A DNA stretch of 64,000 nucleotides. Origin: Citrobacter amalonaticus. GTDB taxonomy: Bacteria; Pseudomonadota; Gammaproteobacteria; Enterobacterales; Enterobacteriaceae. Location: positions 682,001 to 746,000 of the forward strand of contig NZ_CP014015.2 of NCBI RefSeq assembly GCF_001559075.2, in the 5' to 3' direction. The notes beneath the pieces are model-generated. The model did no database searches and was not told where the DNA came from. It worked only from the letters and a program-made list of their open reading frames with translations. Shown here piece after piece: positions 16,987 to 25,532 of the stretch; within the stretch, counting starts at the first letter, position 1; every line of letters begins with the position of its first letter. A program made the translations under genes and the position numbers.

Positions 16987-18501
16987 ATGGATACCTGGAT
17001 ATATCTTTCTCAGGGTTTTGCGGTGGCAATGACCCCTGAAAACCTGGTGATCGCGTTGATCGGCTGCTTCGTCGGCACCATTGTCGGCCTGCTGCCGGGT
17101 CTGGGGCCGATCAACGGCGTGGCGATCCTGTTACCGCTGGCCTTTGCTTTGCATTTGCCAGCGGAATCGGCGCTGATCCTGCTGGCAACGGTTTACATTG
17201 GTTGCGAATACGGCGGACGCATTTCGTCGATTCTGCTCAACGTGCCCGGCGATGCGGCGGCAATTATGACCGCGCTTGACGGCTACCCGATGGCGCAACA
17301 GGGGCGCGGCGGCGTCGCGCTCTCCATTTCAGCGGTCAGCTCCTTCTTTGGCTCACTTATCGCAATCGGCGGGATCATTCTGTTCGCCCCCTTACTGGCG
17401 CAATGGTCGCTGGCGTTTGGTCCGGCAGAGTACTTCGCGCTCATGGTTTTTGCGATTGCCTGTCTTGGCAGCATGATGGCGCAAAACCCGCTGAAATCGT
17501 TTCTGGCGGCGCTGATTGGTCTGGGACTGGCAACCGTCGGCGTTGACGCCAACACCGGGGTTTATCGCTTTACCTTTGACAGCGTGCACCTTTCTGACGG
17601 CGTGCAGTTTATCGTCGTGGTGATCGGTCTGTTTTCCGTTTCTGAAATCCTGCTCATGCTGGAACATACCAGCAGCGGGCAGAAACTGGTGCGTAAAACG
17701 GGACGAATGCTGTTCAACGCCAAAGAAGGCGCGCAGTGCGTTGGCGCGACGCTGCGCTCGTCGGTGATTGGCTTCTTCGTCGGCGTGCTGCCGGGAGCGG
17801 GTGCCACCATCGCCAGCGCCATTACCTACATGACCGAGAAAAAAATCAGCGGCAACAGTGACAGCTTCGGCAAAGGCGATATTCGTGGGGTTGCCGCGCC
17901 GGAAGCGGCGAATAACGCGTCGGCCTGCGGCTCGTTTATTCCGATGCTGACGCTGGGCGTGCCGGGTTCCGGTACCACGGCGGTGATGATGGGCGCGTTA
18001 ACCCTGTACAACATCACGCCGGGACCGGCGATGTTTACCGAACAACCGGATATCGTCTGGGGGTTGATTGCGGCCCTGCTGATTGCCAACGTGATGCTGT
18101 TGGTGATGAACATCCCGCTGATTGGCCTGTTCACCCGGATGCTGACCATCCCACTGTGGTTCCAGGTACCGGCTATCGCGGCCGTGTCGGCGGTCGGGGT
18201 GTACGCCGTACACAGTACAACCTTCGATCTGGTACTGATGGTTGCGCTCGGCGTGCTGGGCTACGTTCTGCGCAAAATGCACTTCCCAATGTCGCCGCTG
18301 ATCTTAGGCTTTGTGCTGGGCGAAATGCTCGAACAAAACCTGCGCCGTGCGTTGTCGATCAGCAACGGCAATATGGCGATTCTGTGGGAAAGCGGCGTGA
18401 CCAAAACGCTGCTGGTGATGGCCATTGCGGTGATTGTGATCCCGCCGCTGTTACGGATCCTTCGTAAGCGCAACACCAAACCGCAGGTGGATATAGGGTA
18501 A
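16987..18501 (+). CDS. tctA: Tripartite tricarboxylate transporter large subunit TctA
   Basis: A 504-residue polytopic inner-membrane protein with about 11-12 hydrophobic segments. The conserved TctA motifs are present: GLLPGLGPINGVAILLPLAF near residue 37, YIGCEYGGRISSILLNVPGD near 72, and the second half-repeat GVLPGAGATIASAITYMTEK near 265. The two repeated glycine-rich motifs reflect the inverted repeat that forms the substrate and ion path. Its RBS GGAG lies just after the tctB stop. It is the last gene of tctCBA and is followed by a REP element. Confidence 0.95.
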   Translation: MDTWIYLSQGFAVAMTPENLVIALIGCFVGTIVGLLPGLGPINGVAILLPLAFALHLPAESALILLATVYIGCEYGGRISSILLNVPGDAAAIMTALDGYPMAQQGRGGVALSISAVSSFFGSLIAIGGIILFAPLLAQWSLAFGPAEYFALMVFAIACLGSMMAQNPLKSFLAALIGLGLATVGVDANTGVYRFTFDSVHLSDGVQFIVVVIGLFSVSEILLMLEHTSSGQKLVRKTGRMLFNAKEGAQCVGATLRSSVIGFFVGVLPGAGATIASAITYMTEKKISGNSDSFGKGDIRGVAAPEAANNASACGSFIPMLTLGVPGSGTTAVMMGALTLYNITPGPAMFTEQPDIVWGLIAALLIANVMLLVMNIPLIGLFTRMLTIPLWFQVPAIAAVSAVGVYAVHSTTFDLVLMVALGVLGYVLRKMHFPMSPLILGFVLGEMLEQNLRRALSISNGNMAILWESGVTKTLLVMAIAVIVIPPLLRILRKRNTKPQVDIG

Positions 18502-18502
18502 C

Positions 18503-18541
18503 GCCTCGCCGGATGGCGCTTCGCTTATCCGGCCTACCCGC
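18503..18541. repeat. REP element after tctA
   Basis: A palindromic GCCGGATGGCG...CGCTTATCCGGC unit typical of enterobacterial REP sequences. It lies in the gap between the convergent tctA and hydrolase genes and may act as an mRNA 3'-end stabiliser. Confidence 0.8.
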
Positions 18542-18587
18542 AACCCAGGTCGCATAAAACGCGTGGAGTTGTTATCCGGCAACGACG

Positions 18588-20087
18588 TCAATCCTTAACG
18601 CTGCCCCCGACAACCGCCTCAATCCGTTCCTTCATATAGGGAAAGAACGGATTCGAGGTGACACGCATTAACGTATCCAGCCCCACCAGCAGCGTGGAGG
18701 TCTCTCCGCGCAGCGCAATCGTGCCAATGCTCAACCCATAGCGATTCAACGCATCCGGCTTCAACCCATACAACGAATCGGTCAGTGGAAAGGGCACCGC
18801 CACATGCGACAACGAATACATCTCCTGCGGCCAAGCTTCCTGTAACGGCTGAACCTGCACGTCACGCGCTCCGGCGAGGGTGTCACGCGCCACCACAGCC
18901 AGCGTTTCCGCCGTGGCATTGGTCACCACCGTGGTGCGGTAAGCTCGCGGTACGGACGGCAACAGCGTCGCAGCGGCGGTATAAGAGGACGACCGCAGCA
19001 GAGGACGCAGGTTAGCCGCCTGATTGATATCAAACAGCACCAGTTCGCTGCCGTTAGGCCCCAGATAGCGATACAACGACTCCACTACCGCCTGGGTGCT
19101 GACGGTGGAGTCCATTACCGACTGAAAGGTCAGCACCGGCGGCAGATCGCGAAGTCGCGTATTCTGCGCATCCTGCACGATTTGCTGCTGTAGCGCTTTG
19201 GTCAGCAGATAAGACTGCCGCGCCGCATTGACCGGAAACGAATTGTATTTGAAGGGGTTATATTCAGGCGTGACGTTGAGCCACGCGGCTTTGGCAAAGG
19301 CGGGAAACAGCGCCGGCAACCCCGCCAGCCCGGCAAAACGGGCGAATGACGTGACGCCAATCATCGGCGACAGCAGTACCACCTGACGCGGACGTCGCAG
19401 CGTGGCGTCGTCCAGACTGTCCAGCGTGTATTTCAGCGCCAGCGCGCCGCCGTTAGAGTAACCCACCAGATGCAGCGGCACCTCGTTACCCGCCAGTCGC
19501 GTCGCCTCACGCACCGCCAGACGCGTCGTGGCCAGCCACGCTTCCCAGTCGACCGCCGTTAACGCGCCTGGCGCGGTACCGTGTCCGGGCAGGCGTGGCA
19601 CCACGGCGATAAATCCCTGCTGCTGGTAGATCCGGGCGACATATTTCAGACTGTAGGGCGAGTCGGTCAGGCCATGCAGCATCACGGCAACGCCGCGCGG
19701 TTTGCCTTGCGGCATCAACACGAATGAGCGGTTCCAGTTGGGGGTAAATTGCGCCGGAGCAACCCGACTGCCCGACCAGAAACGGTTGATCGGCGTCTGC
19801 TCATCCGGGCTCAGCGTATCGCCTACCTGTTTTTGCAGATCGGCAAACAGCGCCGCTTCCCGTGCCTGATACTGCGCAAAGGTGGCGTTATCCAGCGCCT
19901 CCGCGTTCATTTCATTCCCGCGCCAGGTATGCCAGGGATGAAGGTCAGGGCCGCTCTCTGTCTGATACACCCGCACGCCGAGGAAAATAATCAGTACCAC
20001 CAGCAGCGTCAGCACCACGTGTTTGATCAACGCCAACAGGCCGGAACTGACCCACTTCACCCGACGAAAGAGGTTTTTAATCAACAT
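18588..20087 (-). CDS. Membrane-anchored alpha/beta hydrolase
   Basis: 499 residues of unproven substrate. A basic N-terminus precedes one transmembrane helix (about 17-42, LLALIKHVVLTLLVVLIIFLG), which suggests an inner-membrane anchor with a periplasmic catalytic domain. The alpha/beta-hydrolase signatures are clear: the oxyanion region VMLHGLTDSPYSLK, the strand-turn VPRLPGHG, and the nucleophile elbow GYSNGG (GxSxG). The family includes carboxylesterases and lipases. It lies convergent with tctA and divergent from glaH, so it is probably transcribed alone. A homologue occupies the same neighbourhood in Salmonella-type genomes as far as I recall. The function is not known. Confidence 0.85.
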   Translation of the reverse strand: MLIKNLFRRVKWVSSGLLALIKHVVLTLLVVLIIFLGVRVYQTESGPDLHPWHTWRGNEMNAEALDNATFAQYQAREAALFADLQKQVGDTLSPDEQTPINRFWSGSRVAPAQFTPNWNRSFVLMPQGKPRGVAVMLHGLTDSPYSLKYVARIYQQQGFIAVVPRLPGHGTAPGALTAVDWEAWLATTRLAVREATRLAGNEVPLHLVGYSNGGALALKYTLDSLDDATLRRPRQVVLLSPMIGVTSFARFAGLAGLPALFPAFAKAAWLNVTPEYNPFKYNSFPVNAARQSYLLTKALQQQIVQDAQNTRLRDLPPVLTFQSVMDSTVSTQAVVESLYRYLGPNGSELVLFDINQAANLRPLLRSSSYTAAATLLPSVPRAYRTTVVTNATAETLAVVARDTLAGARDVQVQPLQEAWPQEMYSLSHVAVPFPLTDSLYGLKPDALNRYGLSIGTIALRGETSTLLVGLDTLMRVTSNPFFPYMKERIEAVVGGSVKD

Positions 20088-20224
20088 GTTTATTCCGAGC
20101 CTCGCTCATCAGACACACCGCAACCGGCGTTAGTGTAGGCTAACCGGCGGTTTCCTCAACCTTTTCCGCCCTTTTCTCTCGGTACGTATCCACTTATCCC
20201 TGCATTTAATAATGTTAAATATTT

Positions 20225-20240
20225 GTTGTTTTTGATCACA
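20225..20240 (+). promoter_or_regulatory. Possible CRP site upstream of glaH
   Basis: GTTGTTTTTGATCACA matches the CRP consensus well in its right half (TCACA) and partly in its left. E. coli glaH (csiD) is known to need cAMP-CRP and sigmaS. The site is about 128 bases before the ATG. The identity is tentative. Confidence 0.4.
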
Positions 20241-20360
20241 AAAAAGAAACAAAAAGTTCATTTTGTGCGCGTTTCTTAAAAATGTAGATATTTTTAATTT
20301 ATGGCTACGAAATGAGCTTCGCCATGTCTCCCTGACCATCTACTGAGAGGATCGATTCTG

Positions 20361-21338
20361 ATGAATGCACTGACTGCCGTTAAACCAAACGCTGAAGATC
20401 AAGGCCAACCTGACAACGGATTTACGCTGAAACCGTCAGCCCAGTCCCCGCGTCTGCGGGAACTGACCTTTTCCGCCCGGACGACGGAACACTTTCTTCG
20501 GCAGGTCGCGCAATGGCCAGTGCAGGCGCTGGAATACAAATCGTTCCTGCGCTTCAAAGTGGGCAAGATCCTCGACGATCTGTGCGACAACCAGCTGCAG
20601 CCGCTGCTGCTGAAAACGCTGCTCGATCGCGCTGAGGGTGCGCTGCTGATTAACGCCGAAGGCGTCGATGACGTGGCGCAGGCTGACGACATGGTCAAGC
20701 TGGCAACCGCGGTGGCGCATCTGGTTGGACGCTCCAACTTTGATGCCATGAGCGGCCAGTACTATGCGCGCTTTGTGGTAAAAAACGTCGATAACTCAGA
20801 CAGCTATCTGCGCCAGCCGCACCGCGTGATGGAGTTGCATAACGACGGCACCTACGTCGAAGAGATCACCGATTACGTGCTGATGATGAAAATCGACGAG
20901 CAAAACATGACTGGCGGCAACTCGCTGCTGCTGCATCTTGACGACTGGGAGCATCTTGACGAGTACTTCAGCCACCCACTGGCGCGCCGTCCGATGCGCT
21001 TCGCTGCGCCGCCCAGCAAGAACGTCAGCCATGATGTGTTCCACCCGGTATTTGACGTCGACCAACAGGGTCGCCCGGTCATGCGCTACATCGACCAGTT
21101 TGTGCAGCCGAAAGATTTTGAAGAAGGTGTCTGGCTGAGCGACCTGTCTGATGCGCTGGAAACCAGCAAAAACATCCTGTCCGTTCCGGTGTCGGTGGGT
21201 AAATTCCTGTTGATCAACAACCTGTTCTGGCTGCACGGCCGCGATCGTTTTACCTCGCACCCGGACCTGCGCCGCGAACTCATGCGCCAGCGCGGCTACT
21301 TCGCTTATTCCACCCACCACTACCAGACTCACCAGTAA
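20361..21338 (+). CDS. glaH: Glutarate 2-hydroxylase GlaH (CsiD)
   Basis: 325 residues, the same length as the E. coli enzyme. It is an Fe(II)/2-oxoglutarate-dependent dioxygenase that converts glutarate to L-2-hydroxyglutarate while turning 2-oxoglutarate into succinate and CO2. The facial triad is visible: His160 and Asp162 in MELHNDGTY, and His292 in FWLHGRDRF. A following arginine in the C-terminal RFTSHPDLRRE region fits 2-oxoglutarate binding. It is the first gene of the glaH-lhgO-gabD-gabT-gabP operon. In E. coli this operon is induced in stationary phase under carbon limitation and repressed by GlaR, encoded at the far end. Confidence 0.96.
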   Translation: MNALTAVKPNAEDQGQPDNGFTLKPSAQSPRLRELTFSARTTEHFLRQVAQWPVQALEYKSFLRFKVGKILDDLCDNQLQPLLLKTLLDRAEGALLINAEGVDDVAQADDMVKLATAVAHLVGRSNFDAMSGQYYARFVVKNVDNSDSYLRQPHRVMELHNDGTYVEEITDYVLMMKIDEQNMTGGNSLLLHLDDWEHLDEYFSHPLARRPMRFAAPPSKNVSHDVFHPVFDVDQQGRPVMRYIDQFVQPKDFEEGVWLSDLSDALETSKNILSVPVSVGKFLLINNLFWLHGRDRFTSHPDLRRELMRQRGYFAYSTHHYQTHQ

Positions 21339-21356
21339 GCGTGAAGGAACAAGCGG

Positions 21357-22625
21357 ATGTATGATTTTGTGATTATTGGCGGCGGCATTATTGGCATGTC
21401 GACCGCCATGCAGTTAATTGAGGTCTATCCGGACGCTCGCATCGCACTGCTGGAAAAAGAGTCCGGCCCGGCCTGTCATCAGACGGGCCACAACAGCGGC
21501 GTGATCCATGCCGGGGTCTATTACACCCCTGGCAGTCTGAAGGCGCAGTTTTGTCTCGCCGGTAACCGTGCGACCAAAGCCTTTTGCGATCAAAACGGCA
21601 TCCGCTACGACACCTGCGGCAAGATGCTGGTCGCGACCTCTGAACTGGAAATGGAACGGATGCGCGCCCTGTGGGATCGCACCGCGGCCAACGGCTTAGA
21701 GCGCGAGTGGCTGAATGCGCAGGAACTGCGCGAGCGCGAACCAAACATCACCGGACTCGGCGGCATTTTTGTACCGTCCAGCGGGATCGTCAACTACCGG
21801 GAGGTCACGGCGGCGATGGCGAAAATCTTCCAGGCCAGAGGCGGCGAGATTATCTACAACGCCGACGTCAGCGCCCTGAAAGAGCATGCCTCGGGCGTGG
21901 TGGTGCGTACCCGCCAGGGGCAGGAATTTGAAGGGTCGACGCTGATTACCTGCTCCGGACTGATGGCCGATCGGCTGGTGAAAATGCTCGGCGTCGAGCC
22001 AGGTTTTATCATCTGTCCGTTCCGTGGCGAGTACTTCCGTCTGTCGGCGGAACACAATCAGGTAGTCAACCATCTGATCTACCCGATCCCCGATCCGGCG
22101 ATGCCGTTTCTCGGCGTCCATCTCACCCGCATGATCGACGGCAGCGTCACGGTTGGGCCGAATGCGGTGCTGGCGTTTAAGCGCGAGGGCTATCGCAAAC
22201 GCGACTTTTCACTCAGCGATACGCTGGAGATCCTCGGTTCTTCCGGCATTCGTCGGGTCCTGCAAAACAACCTGCGCGCCGGTTTAAGCGAAATGAAAAA
22301 CTCGCTGTGTAAGAGTGGCTATCTGCGACTGGTGCAAAAGTACTGCCCGAGCCTGACGCTAAACGATCTGCAACCGTGGCCCGCAGGCGTCCGCGCCCAG
22401 GCCGTTTCGCCGGACGGCAAGCTGATTGACGATTTTCTGTTTGTCACCACGCCGCGCTCAATCCACACCTGTAATGCCCCCTCTCCGGCGGCGACGTCAG
22501 CGCTGCCTATCGGCGCACACATCGTCAGTCAGGTACAGACGTTACTGGCAAACCAGAGCAATCCCGGACGCACGCTGCGTGCGGCACGTAGCGTGGACAC
22601 ATTACACGCCGCTTTCACCCGTTAA
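21357..22625 (+). CDS. lhgO: L-2-hydroxyglutarate dehydrogenase LhgO
   Basis: A 422-residue FAD enzyme of the DAO family that oxidises L-2-hydroxyglutarate, the product of GlaH, to 2-oxoglutarate and passes electrons to the quinone pool. The N-terminal Rossmann motif VIIGGGIIGMSTAMQL binds FAD. The conserved HNSGVIHAGVYYTPGS segment near residue 45 is typical of the family. It starts 18 bases after glaH with an AAGGA site. Together GlaH and LhgO turn glutarate into a TCA-cycle intermediate while regenerating the co-substrate of GlaH. Confidence 0.95.
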   Translation: MYDFVIIGGGIIGMSTAMQLIEVYPDARIALLEKESGPACHQTGHNSGVIHAGVYYTPGSLKAQFCLAGNRATKAFCDQNGIRYDTCGKMLVATSELEMERMRALWDRTAANGLEREWLNAQELREREPNITGLGGIFVPSSGIVNYREVTAAMAKIFQARGGEIIYNADVSALKEHASGVVVRTRQGQEFEGSTLITCSGLMADRLVKMLGVEPGFIICPFRGEYFRLSAEHNQVVNHLIYPIPDPAMPFLGVHLTRMIDGSVTVGPNAVLAFKREGYRKRDFSLSDTLEILGSSGIRRVLQNNLRAGLSEMKNSLCKSGYLRLVQKYCPSLTLNDLQPWPAGVRAQAVSPDGKLIDDFLFVTTPRSIHTCNAPSPAATSALPIGAHIVSQVQTLLANQSNPGRTLRAARSVDTLHAAFTR

Positions 22626-22649
22626 CCTTTTTTCAGACAGGAAGCCATC

Positions 22650-24098
22650 ATGCAACTAAACGATCCGACGTTGTTCCGTCAGCAGGCCTTGATCAACGGC
22701 CAGTGGCGCGATGCCGATAGCGGCGAAGTCATTGCGGTGACCAACCCGGCTAACGGCAAGACGCTGGGCAGCGTGCCGAAAATGGGCCGCGCGGAAACCC
22801 GCGACGCCATTGAGACCGCTAACCGCGCGCTGCCCGCCTGGCGCAACCTCACCGCCAAAGAGCGGGCGAATATTCTGCGTCGCTGGTTCAATCTGATGCT
22901 GGAACATCAGGACGATCTCGCCCGTCTGATGACCCTGGAACAGGGCAAGCCGCTGGCCGAGGCCAAAGGGGAAATCAGCTACGCCGCCTCCTTTATTGAG
23001 TGGTTTGCCGAAGAGGGCAAACGTATTTATGGCGACACCATTCCCGGACACCAGGCCGACAAACGCCTGATCGTCATTAAGCAACCCATTGGCGTCACTG
23101 CCGCCATTACGCCGTGGAACTTCCCGTCAGCGATGATCACCCGCAAAGCCGGTCCGGCACTGGCGGCAGGCTGCACGATGGTGCTTAAACCCGCCAGCCA
23201 GACGCCGTTCTCCGCGCTGGCGTTGGCGGAACTGGCAAACCGCGCCGGGATCCCGGCGGGGGTATTCAGCGTTGTCACCGGTTCGGCGGGCGCCGTCGGT
23301 AACGAACTGACCAGCCATCCGCTGGTACGCAAACTGTCTTTCACCGGTTCGACGGAAATTGGCCGCCAGTTGATGGAACAGTGCGCCAAAGACATCAAAA
23401 AAGTCTCCCTGGAGTTGGGCGGTAACGCGCCGTTTATCGTCTTTGACGATGCCTGCCTTGATAAAGCGGTAGAAGGTGCGCTGGCTTCCAAGTTCCGCAA
23501 CGCCGGGCAGACCTGCGTCTGTGCTAACCGTCTGTATGTGCAGGACGGCGTTTATGAGCGCTTTGCGGAGAAACTGCAGCAGGCGGTGGAAAAACTGCAT
23601 CTCGGTGACGGTCTGGCTCCCGACGTCACCACCGGCCCGCTGATTGATGAGAAAGCGGTCGCCAAAGTGCAGGAACATATTGCCGATGCGCTGGAAAAAG
23701 GCGCCCGGGTGATTAGCGGTGGGAAACCGCACGCGCTGGGCGGCAATTTCTTCCAGCCCACCATTCTGGTGGACGTGCCAGACAACGCGAAGGTCGCCAA
23801 AGAAGAGACCTTCGGCCCGCTGGCCCCGCTGTTCCGCTTTACCGATGAAGCCGACGTGATCAGACAGGCCAACGACACCGAGTTTGGTCTGGCGGCCTAT
23901 TTCTACGCCCGCGATTTGAGCCGTGTCTTTCGCGTTGGCGAGGCGCTGGAGTACGGCATCGTCGGCATTAATACCGGCATTATCTCGAACGAAGTCGCGC
24001 CGTTTGGCGGGATCAAAGCCTCCGGCCTTGGCCGTGAAGGTTCCAAATACGGCATCGAAGATTACTTAGAAATCAAATATCTGTGCATTGGCCTTTAA
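22650..24098 (+). CDS. gabD: NADP-dependent succinate-semialdehyde dehydrogenase GabD
   Basis: 482 residues. It oxidises succinate semialdehyde to succinate (and glutarate semialdehyde to glutarate in lysine breakdown). The aldehyde-dehydrogenase core is intact: ITPWNFPSAMITRK near 154, general base Glu255 in LELGGNAPFIVF, and nucleophile Cys289 in NAGQTCVCANR. FGGIKASGLGREG lies near the C-terminus. It acts with GabT, 26 bases downstream, to convert 4-aminobutyrate or 5-aminovalerate into acids. Confidence 0.97.
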   Translation: MQLNDPTLFRQQALINGQWRDADSGEVIAVTNPANGKTLGSVPKMGRAETRDAIETANRALPAWRNLTAKERANILRRWFNLMLEHQDDLARLMTLEQGKPLAEAKGEISYAASFIEWFAEEGKRIYGDTIPGHQADKRLIVIKQPIGVTAAITPWNFPSAMITRKAGPALAAGCTMVLKPASQTPFSALALAELANRAGIPAGVFSVVTGSAGAVGNELTSHPLVRKLSFTGSTEIGRQLMEQCAKDIKKVSLELGGNAPFIVFDDACLDKAVEGALASKFRNAGQTCVCANRLYVQDGVYERFAEKLQQAVEKLHLGDGLAPDVTTGPLIDEKAVAKVQEHIADALEKGARVISGGKPHALGGNFFQPTILVDVPDNAKVAKEETFGPLAPLFRFTDEADVIRQANDTEFGLAAYFYARDLSRVFRVGEALEYGIVGINTGIISNEVAPFGGIKASGLGREGSKYGIEDYLEIKYLCIGL

Positions 24099-24123
24099 TA
24101 ATAAATCGACTGGAGAACACCTG

Positions 24124-25407
24124 ATGAGCACCAATAACGAATTAATGCAGCGTCGCACTCATGCCGTCCCGCGTGGCGTAGGACAGATTCACCCGATCTT
24201 TGCCGAGCGCGCGGAAAACTGTCGGGTCTGGGACGTGGAAGGCCGTGAGTTCCTGGATTTTGCCGGCGGCATTGCGGTACTGAACACCGGACACCTGCAC
24301 CCGCAGATCGTCTCGGCAGTCGAAGCACAGCTGAAAAAACTGTCCCATACCTGCTTCCAGGTGCTGGCCTATGAGCCGTATCTGCAACTGTGCGAAATCA
24401 TGAACCAGAAAGTGCCGGGCGACTTCGCCAAGAAGACCCTGCTGGTCACCACCGGTTCCGAAGCGGTGGAAAACGCGGTGAAGATCGCCCGCGCGGCAAC
24501 GAAACGTACGGGGACGATCGCCTTTAGCGGCGCGTACCACGGTCGCACTCACTACACCCTGTCACTGACCGGGAAAGTGAACCCGTACTCCGCCGGAATG
24601 GGGCTGATGCCGGGTCACGTCTATCGCGCGCTCTATCCGTGCGCCCTGCACGGCATTAGCGAAGATGACGCCATCGCCAGCATTCACCGCATCTTTAAAA
24701 ACGATGCCGCGCCGGAAGATATCGCCGCCATCGTGATTGAACCGGTACAGGGCGAAGGCGGTTTTTACGCCGCCTCTCCGGCCTTTATGCAGCGCCTGCG
24801 CGCGATTTGCGACGAGCACGGGATCATGCTGATTGCCGATGAAGTGCAGAGTGGCGCGGGGCGTACCGGTACGCTGTTCGCGATGGAGCAGATGGGCGTG
24901 GCGCCGGACATCACCACCTTCGCCAAATCCATTGCCGGCGGCTTTCCGCTGGCGGGCGTGACCGGACGCGCCGACGTCATGGACGCCATCCCGCCGGGTG
25001 GGCTGGGCGGCACCTATGCCGGTAACCCGATCGCCTGCGCCGCCGCGCTGGCGGTACTGAACATTTTCGAGCAGGAAAATCTGCTGCAAAAGGCGAACGA
25101 ACTCGGCAAAACCCTGCGCAACGGTCTGCTGGCGATAGCTGAAACGCATCGTGAAATCGGCGACGTTCGTGGGCTGGGCGCCATGATCGCCATTGAACTG
25201 TTCGAAGACGGCGACCATAACAAGCCGGATGCAAAACTGACGGCGGAGATCGTCGCACGCGCCCGCGACAAAGGGCTGATCCTGCTCTCCTGTGGGCCGT
25301 ACTACAACGTGCTGCGCATCCTCGTTCCGCTCACCATTGAAGATGCGCAAATCCGCCAGGGGCTGGACATTATCGCCCAGTGTTTTGATGAGGCGAAACA
25401 AGGTTAA
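24124..25407 (+). CDS. gabT: 4-aminobutyrate aminotransferase GabT
   Basis: 427 residues from the ATG at 24124, which follows GGAG and matches the known E. coli start region; an in-frame ATG at 24088 would overlap gabD. It is a class III PLP aminotransferase. The cofactor contacts are GSEAVENAVK near 111-120 and SGAYHGRTH near 135, and the Schiff-base lysine is Lys268 in TTFAKSIAGGFPLAGV. It transfers the amino group of GABA or 5-aminovalerate to 2-oxoglutarate, giving the semialdehyde for GabD. Confidence 0.97.
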   Translation: MSTNNELMQRRTHAVPRGVGQIHPIFAERAENCRVWDVEGREFLDFAGGIAVLNTGHLHPQIVSAVEAQLKKLSHTCFQVLAYEPYLQLCEIMNQKVPGDFAKKTLLVTTGSEAVENAVKIARAATKRTGTIAFSGAYHGRTHYTLSLTGKVNPYSAGMGLMPGHVYRALYPCALHGISEDDAIASIHRIFKNDAAPEDIAAIVIEPVQGEGGFYAASPAFMQRLRAICDEHGIMLIADEVQSGAGRTGTLFAMEQMGVAPDITTFAKSIAGGFPLAGVTGRADVMDAIPPGGLGGTYAGNPIACAAALAVLNIFEQENLLQKANELGKTLRNGLLAIAETHREIGDVRGLGAMIAIELFEDGDHNKPDAKLTAEIVARARDKGLILLSCGPYYNVLRILVPLTIEDAQIRQGLDIIAQCFDEAKQG

Positions 25408-25419
25408 CCCTTGCAGCCC

Positions 25420-25505
25420 ATTGCCGGATGGCGCTTCGCTTATCCGGCCTACAGAGTCGGCGTGGTTTGTAGGCCGGATAAGGTGGAGTCGCCATCCGGC
25501 AAACG
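25420..25505. repeat. Paired REP (BIME) between gabT and gabP
   Basis: Two inverted REP units (GCCGGATGGCG...TTATCCGGCCTAC and GTAGGCCGGATAAGG...CGCCATCCGGC) separated by a short spacer form a BIME. Inside an operon it may uncouple gabP expression or stabilise the upstream message. Confidence 0.88.
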
Positions 25506-25532
25506 GCTCAATAACAATAAAGAGGTCATAAG

